Shown: positions 1 through 10,645, counted from the first letter of the stretch. The stretch is 64,000 nt of DNA from JAKAWQ01 sp963745975 (GCA_963745975.1 CAVUZJ010000009.1:496001-560000); one strand, 5' to 3'. The notes: a model not told the origin generated them from the letters alone. A program made the numbers and translations.

Positions 1-934
1 AGCCTCCCGCGCCCGCGAGATGTTCTGAAGCCGCATCCATCCACGCGAGCGCATCGCCGAACGCGCGTGCGGCCGCGCCGGCTTCGGGCAAAGCGAGCGG
101 CCGCGGCGCCGGCACGCCCCTCCCCTGCACCGCATCGGCGATTTGATCGAGCCGCCCTGCCATCGCGGCGAGCAATTCAAGCGGCACCTCGTCCGCGGGT
201 TGGCTCTCGCGGAGCTCGCGGAGTGCCAGCAGCGCGCTCAGCGCGCGCTCGGCGTCGCCGAGCATGAGGGCGAATCGCGGCCATTGCGCGGGCCGATCGA
301 GCATCGCGCGCGCCCGCTCGATCGCCTCGCGCACCGCGCCGGGGCGGAGGCGCGGCGGTGGGGCGATCATGTCGCGCACGAAGGCGGCCTCGGCGCGGAA
401 GACGGCGGCCAAGGCCGCGCGGAGCGGTGCGTCGGGCGGCCCGCGCCCGATGGCGAATGCGAGCGCCATGCCCCAGAGGCCGCCGGCGAGGGTGAAGGCC
501 GCGATCTCGATCGCCGCGTGCAGCGACGAGGGCCCGCCGAGGCCGAGGACGATCAGCACCGCGAGGGCCAGCAAATTCCCCGCACTTCCGGCCGCGTCGC
601 CCCAGACGCGCGTGAGGATCGCGGCGAAGCACCAGAGCAGTGCGAAGGTTGCAGACATCAAAAGATGCGGGCGGGCGAGCACGGCGAGGAAGCATCCGGA
701 AGCGGTGCCGGCGATGAAGAAGAGGATGGCACGCACGCGCGTGCGCGGCGGCCAGCCCGGATCGACCAGCGCGACCCAGAAGCCGATGAGCGCCGCCCAT
801 GAGAGAGCAGGCTCGCGAAGCCACTCGGCCAAAAGGAGCGGGACGCTGCAGCCGAGGCCTGCGCGCAGGCCCCTCGCCAGGCTCCAGCCGCCGCGATCGA
901 TGGAGGCCAGGGCGCGGAGGCGGTGCGCAACCAT
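1..934 (-). CDS. FUSC family (aromatic-acid-exporter-like) membrane protein, 3' end outside window
   Basis: The minus-strand frame is open from an ATG at 934 (MVAHRLRALASIDRGGWS) to the left edge, giving about 311 residues without a stop. After a short cytosolic start there are several closely spaced hydrophobic helices, including LLLAEWLREPALSWAALIGF and LLALAVLIVLGLGG, followed by a charged helical region rich in Arg, Glu and Ala. This is the layout of FUSC/YccS proteins, which are inner-membrane proteins linked to efflux of aromatic acids. A full-length relative lies at 51373-53496, and the two share the helix-rich N-half followed by an RALxLAxL-type cytosolic region. Family assignment is by layout and local similarity. 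Substrate is unknown. Confidence 0.7.
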   Translation of the reverse strand, partial: MVAHRLRALASIDRGGWSLARGLRAGLGCSVPLLLAEWLREPALSWAALIGFWVALVDPGWPPRTRVRAILFFIAGTASGCFLAVLARPHLLMSATFALLWCFAAILTRVWGDAAGSAGNLLALAVLIVLGLGGPSSLHAAIEIAAFTLAGGLWGMALAFAIGRGPPDAPLRAALAAVFRAEAAFVRDMIAPPPRLRPGAVREAIERARAMLDRPAQWPRFALMLGDAERALSALLALRELRESQPADEVPLELLAAMAGRLDQIADAVQGRGVPAPRPLALPEAGAAARAFGDALAWMDAASEHLAGAGG

Positions 935-1030
935 GCGTTCGTTCGTCCTTCAGGGGATACTATGGAAAGGCGGACCGGCTTGCTATGGCTGGGTTCGAGC
1001 CGATCTGCGATCGAAAAGGCGGAGGAACGA

Positions 1031-2065
1031 ATGGCCGGCACGCGCGTCTATGTCTCGAATGCCGAAAGCAAGGAGATTTTCGTCCTTGACATGAATCCGG
1101 AGAGCGGCGCGCTCGCGCCGGTCGAGCGCGTGCCGGTTCCCGGCACCGATGTTCCCTCGCCCACGAGCCTGCCGATGGCGGTGAGCCCCGACCGACAATT
1201 CCTCTATGCCGCGCTGCGCAGCCCGAATTTTCCGGCCTCCAGCTTCGCGATCGACCCGGCGAGCGGGCAGCTCACGCATCTCGGCACGGTGCCGCTGGTC
1301 AGCGCCATGGCCTATCTCGTGACGGATCGCACCGGCCGGTTTCTGCTGTGCGCGTCCTATACGGATGCGAAGCTCGCGATCTACCCGCTCGACGCCGCCG
1401 GGCTGGTCGAGCCGCGCGCGACGCAGATCATGGAGACCGGGCCGAACGCGCATTGCATCGTGCTCGATGCGGCGAACCGCTTCGCCTATGCCGCCGTGCT
1501 CGGCGCGGACCATGTGATGCAGATGGTCTTCGATGCGGAGGCGGGAACGCTCTCGCCCAACGCGCCGCCGTCGATTGCGACGCGCAAGAACGCAGGCCCG
1601 CGGCATCTCGCGTTCCATCCGGACGGGCGGTTCCTCTATCTCCTCAACCAGACGGACGCAACGGTGAGCACGTACCGGATCGAGGCGGGCTCGGGGACGC
1701 TCGCGGAGATCGAGATGGTGGCGACGCTGCCTCCGCATTTTCTCGGCGAGGCGAACGCGGCCGACATTCACGCCACACCGGACGGGCGCTTCCTCTACGC
1801 GAGCGAGAGGCAGACGAGCACGCTCACCGGATTCCGGATCGATCCCGCGAACGGGCTTCTTTCTCCCATCGGGCGCTGGCCCACGGAGACGACGCCGCGC
1901 GGCTTTGCGATCGATCCGCGCGGGCGCTTCCTGCTCGCGGCGGGGCTCGATTCGAACGGGCTCAGCGTGCACGCGATCGACGTGCGCGACGGCACGCTTT
2001 CGCTCCAGTCGCAGCATGAGATGGGTGCCGCGCCGAACTGGGTCGAGATCATCGATCTCGCTTAA
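1031..2065 (+). CDS. Lactonase family (beta-propeller, 6-phosphogluconolactonase-like) protein
   Basis: A 344-residue protein beginning MAGTRVYVSNAESKEIFVLD. The ATG at 1031 is directly preceded by GGAGGAACGA, a strong ribosome binding site, so upstream in-frame starts are unlikely. Repeated units of the type D-G-R-F-L-Y occur at roughly 45-residue spacing (PDRQFLYAAL, PDGRFLYLLN, PDGRFLYASE, PRGRFLLAAG). This marks a seven-bladed propeller of the Pgl/lactonase family, which hydrolyses cyclic lactones such as 6-phosphogluconolactone. It has no signal peptide, so it is probably cytoplasmic. The 3' end overlaps the convergent ABM-domain gene by 4 bases. The true substrate cannot be read from the sequence. 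Confidence 0.85.
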   Translation: MAGTRVYVSNAESKEIFVLDMNPESGALAPVERVPVPGTDVPSPTSLPMAVSPDRQFLYAALRSPNFPASSFAIDPASGQLTHLGTVPLVSAMAYLVTDRTGRFLLCASYTDAKLAIYPLDAAGLVEPRATQIMETGPNAHCIVLDAANRFAYAAVLGADHVMQMVFDAEAGTLSPNAPPSIATRKNAGPRHLAFHPDGRFLYLLNQTDATVSTYRIEAGSGTLAEIEMVATLPPHFLGEANAADIHATPDGRFLYASERQTSTLTGFRIDPANGLLSPIGRWPTETTPRGFAIDPRGRFLLAAGLDSNGLSVHAIDVRDGTLSLQSQHEMGAAPNWVEIIDLA

Positions 2066-2379
2066 GCCGGCGAGACGGTCTGGATCGCCTCGAACCCCTC
2101 GAACTGGGGATGGCCGAGATAGAGCGGCTTGCGGCCGCCCGCGCTCTGGTGGGCGAGGCGGAATTCCTCCGAGCGCGTCCAGGCCTCGAAGTCGGCGCGA
2201 CTCCGCCAGATCGTGTGCGAGGCGTAGAGGACGTGGTCGTCGCGCGCCGGGCCGCGGAGGAGGTGGAACTCGACGAAGCCCGGCACCGCGCGGAGGTGGG
2301 TGTCGCGCGAGGTCCAGACCAGTTCGAACTCGTCCTCGGAGCCGGGAATCACCTGGAAGCGGTTCATGGCGACGAACAT
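2062..2379 (-). CDS. Antibiotic biosynthesis monooxygenase (ABM) domain protein
   Basis: A 105-residue protein (MFVAMNRFQVIPGSEDEFE) with the ferredoxin-like ABM fold signature. It starts with a strand leading into a P-G-S-E-D-E-F helix, continues with PGFVEFHLLRG, and then has an S-H-T-I-W-x-S-R-x-D-F-E-A-W segment. Relatives include quinol-oxidising monooxygenases and heme-degrading HmoB/IsdG proteins. The sequence alone does not tell which activity this one has. It converges with the lactonase gene and overlaps it by 4 bases. Confidence 0.8.
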   Translation of the reverse strand: MFVAMNRFQVIPGSEDEFELVWTSRDTHLRAVPGFVEFHLLRGPARDDHVLYASHTIWRSRADFEAWTRSEEFRLAHQSAGGRKPLYLGHPQFEGFEAIQTVSPA

Positions 2380-2455
2380 GGGAGTGCTCCGAGCGGGGTG
2401 CCTCGCCGAGCATATCGTGGGAGAAGGGCGGGAGCATCAAGGGACAGTCGGGCCG

Positions 2456-4030
2456 ATGCCGGATCAGAACGCGCGGGCGTGGGAAGCGGCGGCGACCGCC
2501 AATCCGCTCGCGACCGACGCGGCGATGGCGATCTTGCGCGCGGGGGGCTCGGCCGTCGATGCGGCGATCGCGGCGCAGGCGGTGCTGACGCTCGCGGAGC
2601 CCAGCGCCTCGGGGATCGGCGGCGGGGCGATCATCCTCATGGCCGCCGAGGGGCGCGTGCGGGTGTTCGAGGGGCTGGCGGCGGCGCCGGCCGCGATCGC
2701 GGTGCGGGAGGGCCAGCCGGAGTTCGGGGGGTGCAGCGTCAGCGTGCCGGGGGCCGTGCGGGCGATGGCGCTTGCGCATGCGGCGGGCGGGCGGCTTGCC
2801 TGGGGCGCGCTCTTCGCCCCGGCGATCGCGCTCGCTTCGGAGGGAGCGCCGCTCGCGCCCTATCTCCGGCGGCGGCTTCGCGAGGCGCCGGCGATGCGCG
2901 AGGAGGCGCTTGCGCGCGCGCTGTGGTTCGGCGCGGACGGCGCGCCGCACGCGGCCGGGACGATTTTTCGCAATCCGGAGCTTGCGGAGAGCCTCGCGCT
3001 GGTGGCCGAGCAGGGCGCGGACGCGTTCTACGAGGGGAAGCTCGCGGAGCGGATCGCGGAGGCGGTGCAGCACGACCGCCATCCCGGGGCGCTCGCGGCG
3101 ACCGATCTCGCGACCTACCGGGCGCGCGAGCGCGCGCCGGTGCGGTTTCCGCTCGGGGCCTGGACGGTCGCCACGGCGCCGCCGCCGGCCGGCGGCATCA
3201 CGGTCGGGCAGGTTGTCGGGCTCGTGCGGCGGCTGGGCCTGGAGGGGATCGGCCCAGAGGGGACCAGCGTGGAGCTGACGCCCGAGGCGATGCATCTGCT
3301 CGCGGAGGCCGGGCGCATCGCCTATGCCGACCGCCCGCTGATGGGCGATCCGGAGGCGATGGCGATCGATGCGGCGCGGCTGCTGGAGCCCGCCTATCTC
3401 GACGCGCGCGCGCGCCTGCTGGATCCCGGACGGCGGGCGGGCAGCTATCCGCAGGGATTGGGCGCGCCGGTTGCGGGAAGCGAGGCGAGCGGACAGCATG
3501 ACGAGCCATCTCTCGATCGCCGACGCGGCAGGCATGTTCGTTTCGATGACGACGACGATCAACCAGCTCTTCGGCGCGCCGATCGCGGTCGGCGGCTTCT
3601 ATCTCAACGACGCGATGGCCAATTTCAGCGCGAGGCGCGCGCGCGCGGGGAGCGGGCGCCGAACGCGCCGGGGCCCGGCAAGCGGCCGCGCACCACCATG
3701 GCGCCGGCGATCGTGCTCGATGAAGCGAACCGCCCGATCGCGGCCCTCGGCGCCGGCGGCGGCCACCGGATCGTCGGGATGATGGCGAACCTGCTGCTGC
3801 GGCTCGCGGGCGGCGCGCGCGACGCGGCGGCGATGGTGGGTGCGCCGCACGCGCTCCGCTGGCGGGCGGAAACCGAGATCGAGCCGCCGCTCGCGCGGCA
3901 TCGCGCGGCGATCGAGGCGCTCGGGCACCGGGTCAAGGTGCAGCGTTTCGACGGCGCGGCGCAGGCGGTGCTGATCGGGCCCGGGGGCACGAGCGCCGGC
4001 GCCGACCCGCGCCGCGACGGCACGGAAAGG
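2456..4030 (+). pseudogene. ggt: Gamma-glutamyltransferase, frameshifted and without its normal end
   Basis: The frame starting at ATG 2456 (MPDQNARAWEAAATANPLAT) gives the GGT large-subunit start, including GGSAVDAAIAAQ and SASGIGGGAI. Near 3500 the reading frame shifts. The next frame encodes the processing site M-T-S-H-L-S (catalytic Thr retained) and the M-T-T-T-I-N segment. Near 3630 it shifts back to give the GPGKRPRTTM motif. The protein should end just after the typical D-P-R-R-D-G tail, but no stop appears there and the frame runs into the convergent acr3 gene. GGT hydrolyses or transfers the gamma-glutamyl group of glutathione. The breaks resemble single-base errors shared with the neighbouring genes, so the chromosomal gene may be intact. 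Confidence 0.8.
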
Positions 4031-5074
4031 CTACGCGCCGAAAGGGGGATCGCCCGCCTCGTACCAGCCGCGGCGAGCGCGGACGATGCGCACGACCGAC
4101 AGCATCACCGGCACTTCGACCAGCACGCCGACGACGGTCGCCAGCGCCGCGCCCGATTGGAAGCCGAACAGCGCGATCGCGGTCGCGACCGCGAGCTCGA
4201 AGAAATTGCTGGCGCCGATCAGCGCCGAGGGCCCGGCGACGCACCATTCGACGCCGAGCATGCGGTTGAGCCAGTAGGCCAGGCCGGCGTTGAAATAGAC
4301 CTGGATGACGATCGGCACCGCCAGCAGCAGCGATGACCAGCGGCTGGCGCATGATCTGCTCGCCCTGCAGGCCGAACAGCAGCACCAGCGTCAGCAGCAG
4401 CGCGCACGAGCGACAGCGGCGCAAGCGCGCGCAGCGTACGCGCGAGCGCTGCCGCTCCGCCGCGCGCAGCAGCGCGCGCCGCCAGAGCTGCGCGGCGATC
4501 ACCGGCACGACGATGTAGAGCACGACCGAAGGAACAGCGTGTCCCAGGGCACGGTGATCGACGACAGGCCGAGCAGCAGCGCCACGATCGGCGCGAAGGC
4601 GACGACCATGATCGTGTCGTTGAGCGCCACCTGGCTGAGAGCGTGAAATGCGGCTCGCCATCGACGAGGTTCGACCAGACGAACACCATGGCCGTGCAGG
4701 GTGCCGCCGCGAGCAGGATCAGCCCGGCGATGTAGCTGTCGATCTGGTCCGCCGGCAGCCAGGGCCGGAACAGATGCGCGATGAAGAGCCAGCCGAGCAG
4801 CGCCATCGAGAACGGCTTGACCAGCCAGTTGACGCCGACCGTGGTTGCGATGCCGCGCCAGTGTGCGCCGACCTGGCCGAGCGCGGCGAAGATCGATCTT
4901 GAGCAGCATCGGCACGATCATCAGCCAGACCAGCACGGCGACCGGCAGATTGACCTGCGCGACGGTCGCGGCGCCGAGCACATGAAAGACGCCGGGCACG
5001 ATCTGGCCGAGCGCGATGCCGGCGACGATGCAGAGCGCGACCCAGAGCGTGAGAAAGCGTTCGAAGAGGTTCAT
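4031..5074 (-). pseudogene. acr3: ACR3 family arsenite efflux permease, multiply frameshifted
   Basis: Pieces in all three minus frames assemble into one ACR3 permease. It starts MNLFERFLTLWVALCIVAG at 5074, followed by LNLPVAVLVWLMI-like, MALLGWLFIAHLFRPWLP, APCTAMVFVWS, LNDTIMVVAFAPIVALL, VVLYIVVPVIAAQLWRR, LTLVLLFGLQGEQI and FNAGLAYWLNRMLGVEWCVA, ending DPPFGA at 4031. At least five single-base shifts are needed (about 4893, 4637, 4535, 4410 and 4325). No in-frame nonsense codons are needed, and the residues are typical of a working gene. ACR3 is a ten-helix bile-acid-sodium-symporter-fold exporter of As(III). It is last in the arsR-arsC-acr3 operon. I favour consensus error over true decay. 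Confidence 0.85.
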
Positions 5075-5108
5075 GGCATGACACTCATCCACCCTCCTTT
5101 GATTCCTT

Positions 5109-5616
5109 CTATATTCCCGCAGCTGGCCGATCTCCTGAACCCGCCTTGTGAGCGCGATGCGATCGAGTGCGGCGAAGGGGAGGGCCGCGAACACCTGAAT
5201 GCGGCGCTGAAGCATTCCGAAGACCTGGCGGAAGACCGTCATCCGCTCGACCTCGGTGCCGGTGGCGGCGGCGGGAACCGGCACGCCCCAATGTGCGGTG
5301 ATGGGCTGGCCGGGCCAGACCGGGCACATCTCGCCGGCCGCGTCGTCGCAGACGGTGAAGACGAAATCCATCACCGGCGCGCCGGGCAGGGCAACTCGTC
5401 CCAGCTCTTCGAGCGGAGGCCGGCGGTCGGCAGCCCCGCCTGCTCGAGCACGGCGAGCGTCATGTTCACGATGCCCTTGGGGTGGCTGCCGGCGCTGAAG
5501 CCGCGGAACTTGCCGTTCCCCCAGCGCTCGGTCAGCCGCTCGGCCATGAGGCTCCGCGCGGAATTGCCCGTGCAGAGGAAGAGCACGTTCATCACGCGAT
5601 CCACAGGCTTGTCCAT
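5109..5616 (-). pseudogene. arsC: Arsenate reductase, low-molecular-weight-phosphatase type, frameshifted
   Basis: The start at 5616 gives MDKPVDRVMNVLFLCTGNSA. The C-T-G-N-S-A-R-S loop is the catalytic P-loop of thioredoxin/glutaredoxin-linked ArsC enzymes, which reduce arsenate to arsenite. A frameshift near 5385 moves translation to the frame carrying MDFVFTVCDDAAGEMCPVWP (second redox Cys region) and PITAHWGVPVP. The tail reads ...TRRVQEIG. One frame then runs open into acr3, while another stops at 5109, so the apparent ArsC-ACR3 fusion is probably produced by an indel. It lies between arsR and acr3. Confidence 0.85.
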
Positions 5617-5630
5617 TGAGGTTCCTTCCC

Positions 5631-6011
5631 TCACGCCGAGCGGCGGCGGGAGCGCGCTCCTTCGGCCGCCTTCGGCGCAGGATCGCAGAGCGGCACGCAC
5701 ACCTGCTCCTCGCCGCAGCAATGCTCGGTGAGAAAGGCGACGAGGCCGTTCATGGCGGTGAAGTCCGCGGCGTAGATGACCTGCCGGCTCAGCCGCCGCT
5801 GGGTGACCAGACGGGCGTGCAAAAGCGCCTGAAGATGGAAGGTGAGAGAGGAAGGAACGGCCTTGAGCCGCGTGGCGATCACGCCCGCGGGCAGGCCGGC
5901 GGGCCCGGACCTCGACCAGCAGCCGATAGGCCGCGAGCCTGGTTTCGTGCGCGAGCGCCCCCAAGGCCGCCACCGCCTCGGGCGCTTCAACCGTCCGATT
6001 CGTGCTGTCAT
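5631..6011 (-). pseudogene. arsR: ArsR family metalloregulatory repressor, frameshifted
   Basis: The ATG at 6011 starts MTARIGR, and one-base shifts near 5993 and 5905 are needed to read the whole winged-helix protein. The second piece reads ALGALAHETRLAAYRLLVEV. The third piece reads LPSSLTFHLQALLHARLVTQ-like and continues RRLSRQVIYAADFTAMNGLV. The C-terminus has CCGEEQVCVPLC, a cysteine-rich tail suited to As(III) sensing. ArsR represses its own operon and is released by arsenite. It is the first gene of the minus-strand arsR-arsC-acr3 operon and is divergent from pstS. Confidence 0.85.
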
Positions 6012-6058
6012 ACCCTGACTATATGCATCGCCGCACCGCCGGCGACAATGACCATTCG

Positions 6059-7118
<1,060 letters not shown>

Positions 7119-7122
<4 letters not shown>

Positions 7123-8141
7123 CCCGAGGTGCCCGCCTCGTTGGTAGCGCGCCGGGGAGAGAATCGCTGAGCACGAGCTCGTTCCTCGCGAGAGGGGCTC
7201 GCCGGCGGGGCGCGGGCGCCCCGCTGGACGCCGGCGTGGGCGGTTCGCGGCGCGGCTCTTCACGGTGGGGGCTGTACGGCTCGTGCGCGGTCTTCCTGGC
7301 GATCATCGCCGGCCTCGCTCTCGAGCTGGCCGTGGGTCGCGCATTTCCATCGGCCGGTTCGGGCTCCCGTTCCTGTGGACCAATGTCTGGGTACCGGTGA
7401 AGGGCCGGTTCGGGGCGCTCGCCTTCATTTACGGGACGGTCGTCAGCTCGGCGATCGCGCTTGCGCTCGCGGCCGGGATCGGGATTCTCGCGGGACTACC
7501 TGGCCGAGTTCGCGCCGCGACGCCTTGCCACGACACTCGGAACCCTCATCGAGCTTTTGGCGGCCGTGCCCAGCGTGGTGTACGGGCTTTGGGGCCTTTT
7601 CGTGCTGGCCCCGGTGGTGAGCGGCTGGATCGGGCCGGCGCTGCAGGGCGCGCTCGGCTTCCTGCCGGTGTTTCAGGGCACGATCTACGGCGTAAACATG
7701 TTGACGGCATCGTTGGTGCTGGCGCTGATGATCGTCCCGACCGTGACGGCTCTCACGCGCGACCTGATCGCCGCGGTACCGCGGCGGACCTCGGAGGCCG
7801 CCTTGGCGCTCGGTGCCACGCGCTGGGAGGCGATGTCGCGGGTGGTGCTTCCGGTGGTGCGGCCGGGAGTCTTCGGGGCGTGCATGCTGGCGCTCGGGCG
7901 TGCGCTCGGCGAGACGATCGCGACCACCATGGTGATCGGGAACCGGCCGGCGATCGCGGCTTCGCTCTTCGCGCCGGGCTATACGGTGGCGAGCGTGATC
8001 GCGAACGAGTTCACAGAAGCGACGACCAATCTCTACCTCAGCGCGCTGATCGAGCTCGGCCTCATCCTCTTCGTGATCAGCGTGATCATCAACGGGGCCG
8101 GGCGGCTGCTGATGCGCTATCTGCTGCGGGTCGGCCTATGA
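7119..8141 (+). pseudogene. pstC: Phosphate ABC transporter permease PstC, frameshifted
   Basis: The likely start is GTG 7119, overlapping the pstS stop (GTGA). A first helix (VFLAIIAGLALELAVG) lies in that frame. A second segment, ISIGRFGLPFLWTNVWVPVK to IYGTVVSSAIALALAAGIGI, is in another frame. The remainder, from RDYLAEFAPRRLATTLGTLI to the stop at 8141, is in a third. At least two indels are therefore needed (about 7330 and 7490). The permease loop AALALGATRWEAMSRVVLP carries the EAA motif that contacts the ATPase. It is an inner-membrane channel subunit that pairs with PstA. Confidence 0.85.
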
Positions 8142-9026
8142 AGGCGACGGGAAATGCAGGTCTCGCCGCCGGCAGGACGTCCGCGGGCTGTCGGTGGGCC
8201 GGCACCTGAACGACCTCGCCTGGCGTGCGGCGGCCGGCATCTGCGCCGTCGGCGTGGCGGCCGTTCTGCTCATGATCATGGGCTACATCGTGCGCGAGGG
8301 AGTAGGCGCACTCTCGTTCACGTTCCTGACGAGCGCCCCGCACCCCGTCGGCGTGCCGGGCGGCGGCGTCGGCAACGGCATCGCCGGCACCTTGATCATC
8401 GTCGGGATCGCCGCGGTGATGGTATTCCCCATCGGCATTTTCGTCGGCGTCTATCTTGCGGTTTACGGCCATGGCCGCATTGCCGACACGATCCGCTTCC
8501 TGTCCGATGTGCTGGCGAGCGTGCCGAGCATTGCCGTCGGGCTTTTCGCCTACACCCTCCTGGTGCAGCCGTTTCGGCATTTCTCCGCTTTTTCGGCGTC
8601 CTTCGCCTTTGCCATCCTGATGATGCCGCTGGTCATTCGCACCACCGAGGGGTCACTGCGTCTGCTGCCGCCGGAACTACGCGAGTTCGCGGTTGCGCTC
8701 GGCGCGTCCGATTACCAGGTGACGACGCGTTGTCTCCTGGTGGCGGCGAGGCCGGTATCGTCACCGGCCTCCTGCTCGCGCTCGCACGCGTGACTGGAGA
8801 GACGGCGCCGCTGCTCTTCACCGCCTTCGGCAGCCAGTTCTGGCAATTCAATCCAAGCAACCCGATGGCCGAGCTGTCGTTGCAGATCTTCACCTATGCC
8901 ATCTCGCCCTATCGGGACTGGCATCAGCAGGCATGGGCGGGGGCTCTGGTCCTCATTCTGGCCGTCTCGGCACTCGGTATGATTGCGCGGGTTGTGTTCC
9001 GCCAGCGGCACAGCGTTGGTGGCTGA
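8138..9026 (+). pseudogene. pstA: Phosphate ABC transporter permease PstA, frameshifted
   Basis: ATG 8138 overlaps the pstC stop (ATGA) and gives MKATGNAGLAAGRTSAG. A shift near 8185 leads to the main frame (GRHLNDLAWRAAAGICAVG, then VGNGIAGTLIIVGIAAVMVF and LASVPSIAVGLFAYTLL). The EAA-type loop REFAVALGASDYQVTTRCLL follows. A second shift near 8748 is needed to reach GIVTGLLLALARVTGETAPL and the stop at 9026. A GTG at 8194 is an alternative start. PstA is the second membrane subunit of the Pst importer. No pstB ATPase follows. The next gene is a convergent HiPIP gene 26 bases away. Confidence 0.85.
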
Positions 9027-9052
9027 TACCAGCGGCGCGCCGCGAGCCGGGA

Positions 9053-9334
9053 TCAGGACTTCGCGGTCCACACCGCGCACCAGCCTTGCGGGCTGATGCT
9101 GCCGGCCACCACCGTGCAGTGGCCGTCAGCGGTGGCGGAAGGCCCTGGGATGAAATGCATGCAATTGGTGCAATCGCTGCTGCCATTGGGGGAGTCGCGA
9201 TAGGCCACCGCGCTCTGCGGCGTGATCCCGTACGTGACGGCTGCCCGCGCCCGCATCGCCCCCGCGCCCGCGCCCGCGCCCGCGAGCACGGCCGTCGTTG
9301 CGATGGCGGTCCGCCTACCGATTGCCTTCATCAT
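9053..9334 (-). CDS. High-potential iron-sulfur protein (HiPIP), Tat-exported
   Basis: A 93-residue protein starting MMKAIGRRTAIATTAVLAGA. The R-R pair followed by a hydrophobic Ala/Gly stretch and an A-R-A site is a Tat signal, as expected for a protein exported with its cofactor. The mature part has the four cluster cysteines of HiPIPs in CTNCMHFIPG, then GHC and GWCAVW, with the usual AVAY near the N-terminus. HiPIPs are small soluble periplasmic 4Fe-4S carriers working at high potential. The gene is intact although its neighbours are frameshifted. It lies downstream of aioB-aioA-CDGSH-moaA on the same strand, which makes it a candidate electron acceptor of arsenite oxidase. Confidence 0.9.
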   Translation of the reverse strand: MMKAIGRRTAIATTAVLAGAGAGAGAMRARAAVTYGITPQSAVAYRDSPNGSSDCTNCMHFIPGPSATADGHCTVVAGSISPQGWCAVWTAKS

Positions 9335-9390
9335 GGGATCCGAGCCTTTCTTTCCGAGAAGCGGCGTGCGCGCCACGACGGGCTGGTGGT

Positions 9391-10379
9391 CTACCCGCCG
9401 GTCACGCTCATGTGCCGGGCCACCGCGGGCGGTCGTGGCGGCGGTCGATGATGAAGTCGTGGCCTTTCGGCTTGCGCGCGATCGCCGCGCGGATCGCCTC
9501 GTCGAGCTCGGCGTCGGTCGCGCCGGCGCGCAGCAGGCGGCGGAAATCCGCGGCGTCGTCCTGGCCGAGGCACATATAGAGCGTGCCGGTGCAGGTCAGC
9601 CGCACGCGGTTGCAGCTCTCGCAGAAATTGTGGGTCATCGGCGTGATGAAGCCGATGCGCCGGCCGGTTTCCGTCGACGTCGAAGTAGCGCGCCGGCCCG
9701 CCGGTGCGGTAGTCGGTGTCGTCCAGCGTCCAGGTCTTGCCAGCGGCCGCGCACGAGCGACAGCGGCAGGTACTGGTCGGTGCGGTCCTCGCCGATCTCG
9801 CCCATCGGCATGGTCTCGATCAGGCAAGATCGAACCGTGCTCGCCGCACCAGGCGAGCATGGCGTCGAACTCGTCCTCGTTGACGCCCTTCATCGCGACG
9901 GCGTTGATCTTGATCGCGAGGCCGGCCGCCTTGGCGGCGAAGATGCCCGTCCAGCGATCTGCTCGATCTTGCCCCAGCGGGTGATGGCGGTGAACTGCTC
10001 GCGGATCCAGCGTATCGAGGCGACACGTTGATCCGCCGCACGCCGGCGGCGGCCAGACCGTCGGCGTAGCTGGCGAGCTGGGTGCCGTTGGTGGTGAGCG
10101 TCAGTTCGTTCAGCCCGTGCGCCGAGCCGCGCGCCGAGGCGCTCGAACAGCCGCATGATGTCGCGGCGCACCAGCGGCTCGCCGCCGGTGAGGCGGATCT
10201 TGCGTGGTGCCCAGCGGATGAAGGCGGCGCAGAGGCGGTCCAGTTCCTCCAGCGTCAGCAGCTCGCGCCTTCGGCAGGAAGGTCATGTCCTCGGCCATGC
10301 AGTAGACGCAGCGCAGGTCGCAGCGGTCGGTGACCGAGACGCGCAGGTAGGTGATGGCGCGGCCGAACGGGTCGATCAT
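9391..10379 (-). pseudogene. moaA: GTP 3',8-cyclase MoaA (molybdopterin biosynthesis), multiply frameshifted
   Basis: The ATG at 10379 gives MIDPFGRAITYLRVSVTDRC, with radical-SAM cysteines in CDLRCVYC. Fragments in other frames give VRRDIMRLFERLG, LTTNGTQL-like and RRINVS, REQFTAITRWGKIEQIAG, and AMKGVNEDEFDAMLAWCGEH. The second cluster motif reads FCESCNRVRLTCTGTLYMCL. The end MSVTGG at 9391 supplies the double-Gly C-terminus typical of MoaA. At least six indels are needed. MoaA carries out the first step of molybdenum cofactor synthesis from GTP, which arsenite oxidase requires. Its start overlaps the stop of the CDGSH gene (ATGA), so the two are co-transcribed. Confidence 0.85.
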
Positions 10380-10609
10380 GACGGCTCGTCGGGGATGGTC
10401 ACGGAAAGGGACGCGGCCGGGGCGGTGAAGCCCACGCGCTTGTGGCTGCCGTCGCAGAAGGGCTTCTGGGCGGAGTGCCCGCAACGGCAGAGCGCCAGCT
10501 TCGCGCGCTCGAGCGTCTGCATTTGCCCGTCGAGCACGAAGGGGCTGCCGGCGGGGAGGTCGATGACGATGGATCCGTTCTCGCGAAAGCGAATCGAGAT
10601 TGCCGCCAT
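10376..10609 (-). CDS. CDGSH iron-sulfur domain protein
   Basis: A 77-residue protein starting MAAISIRFRENGSIVIDLPA with a good GGGAGGGAG site upstream. The C-x-C-x2-S-x3-P-x-C-D-G-S-H signature is seen as CRCGHSAQKPFCDGSH, which binds a 2Fe-2S cluster through three Cys and one His. Proteins of this family take part in electron or cluster transfer. The gene sits between aioA and moaA and overlaps moaA by 4 bases. A role in supplying or repairing Fe-S clusters for arsenite oxidase is inference. Confidence 0.9.
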   Translation of the reverse strand: MAAISIRFRENGSIVIDLPAGSPFVLDGQMQTLERAKLALCRCGHSAQKPFCDGSHKRVGFTAPAASLSVTIPDEPS

Positions 10610-10645
10610 CTCCCTCCCCGCCGAAAGCTGCTCCCGGCTGGGGTC

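Noticed and set aside
983..3562. A long open minus-strand frame of about 860 codons opposite the lactonase and ggt genes
   Set aside because: Its translation is Arg-rich without domain motifs and lies opposite recognisable proteins; it is a by-product of high GC content.
4499..5374. An apparent ArsC-ACR3 fusion protein
   Set aside because: The joint frame exists only because of one of many local indels; another frame stops at 5109 before the normal ACR3 start, so separate genes are more likely.
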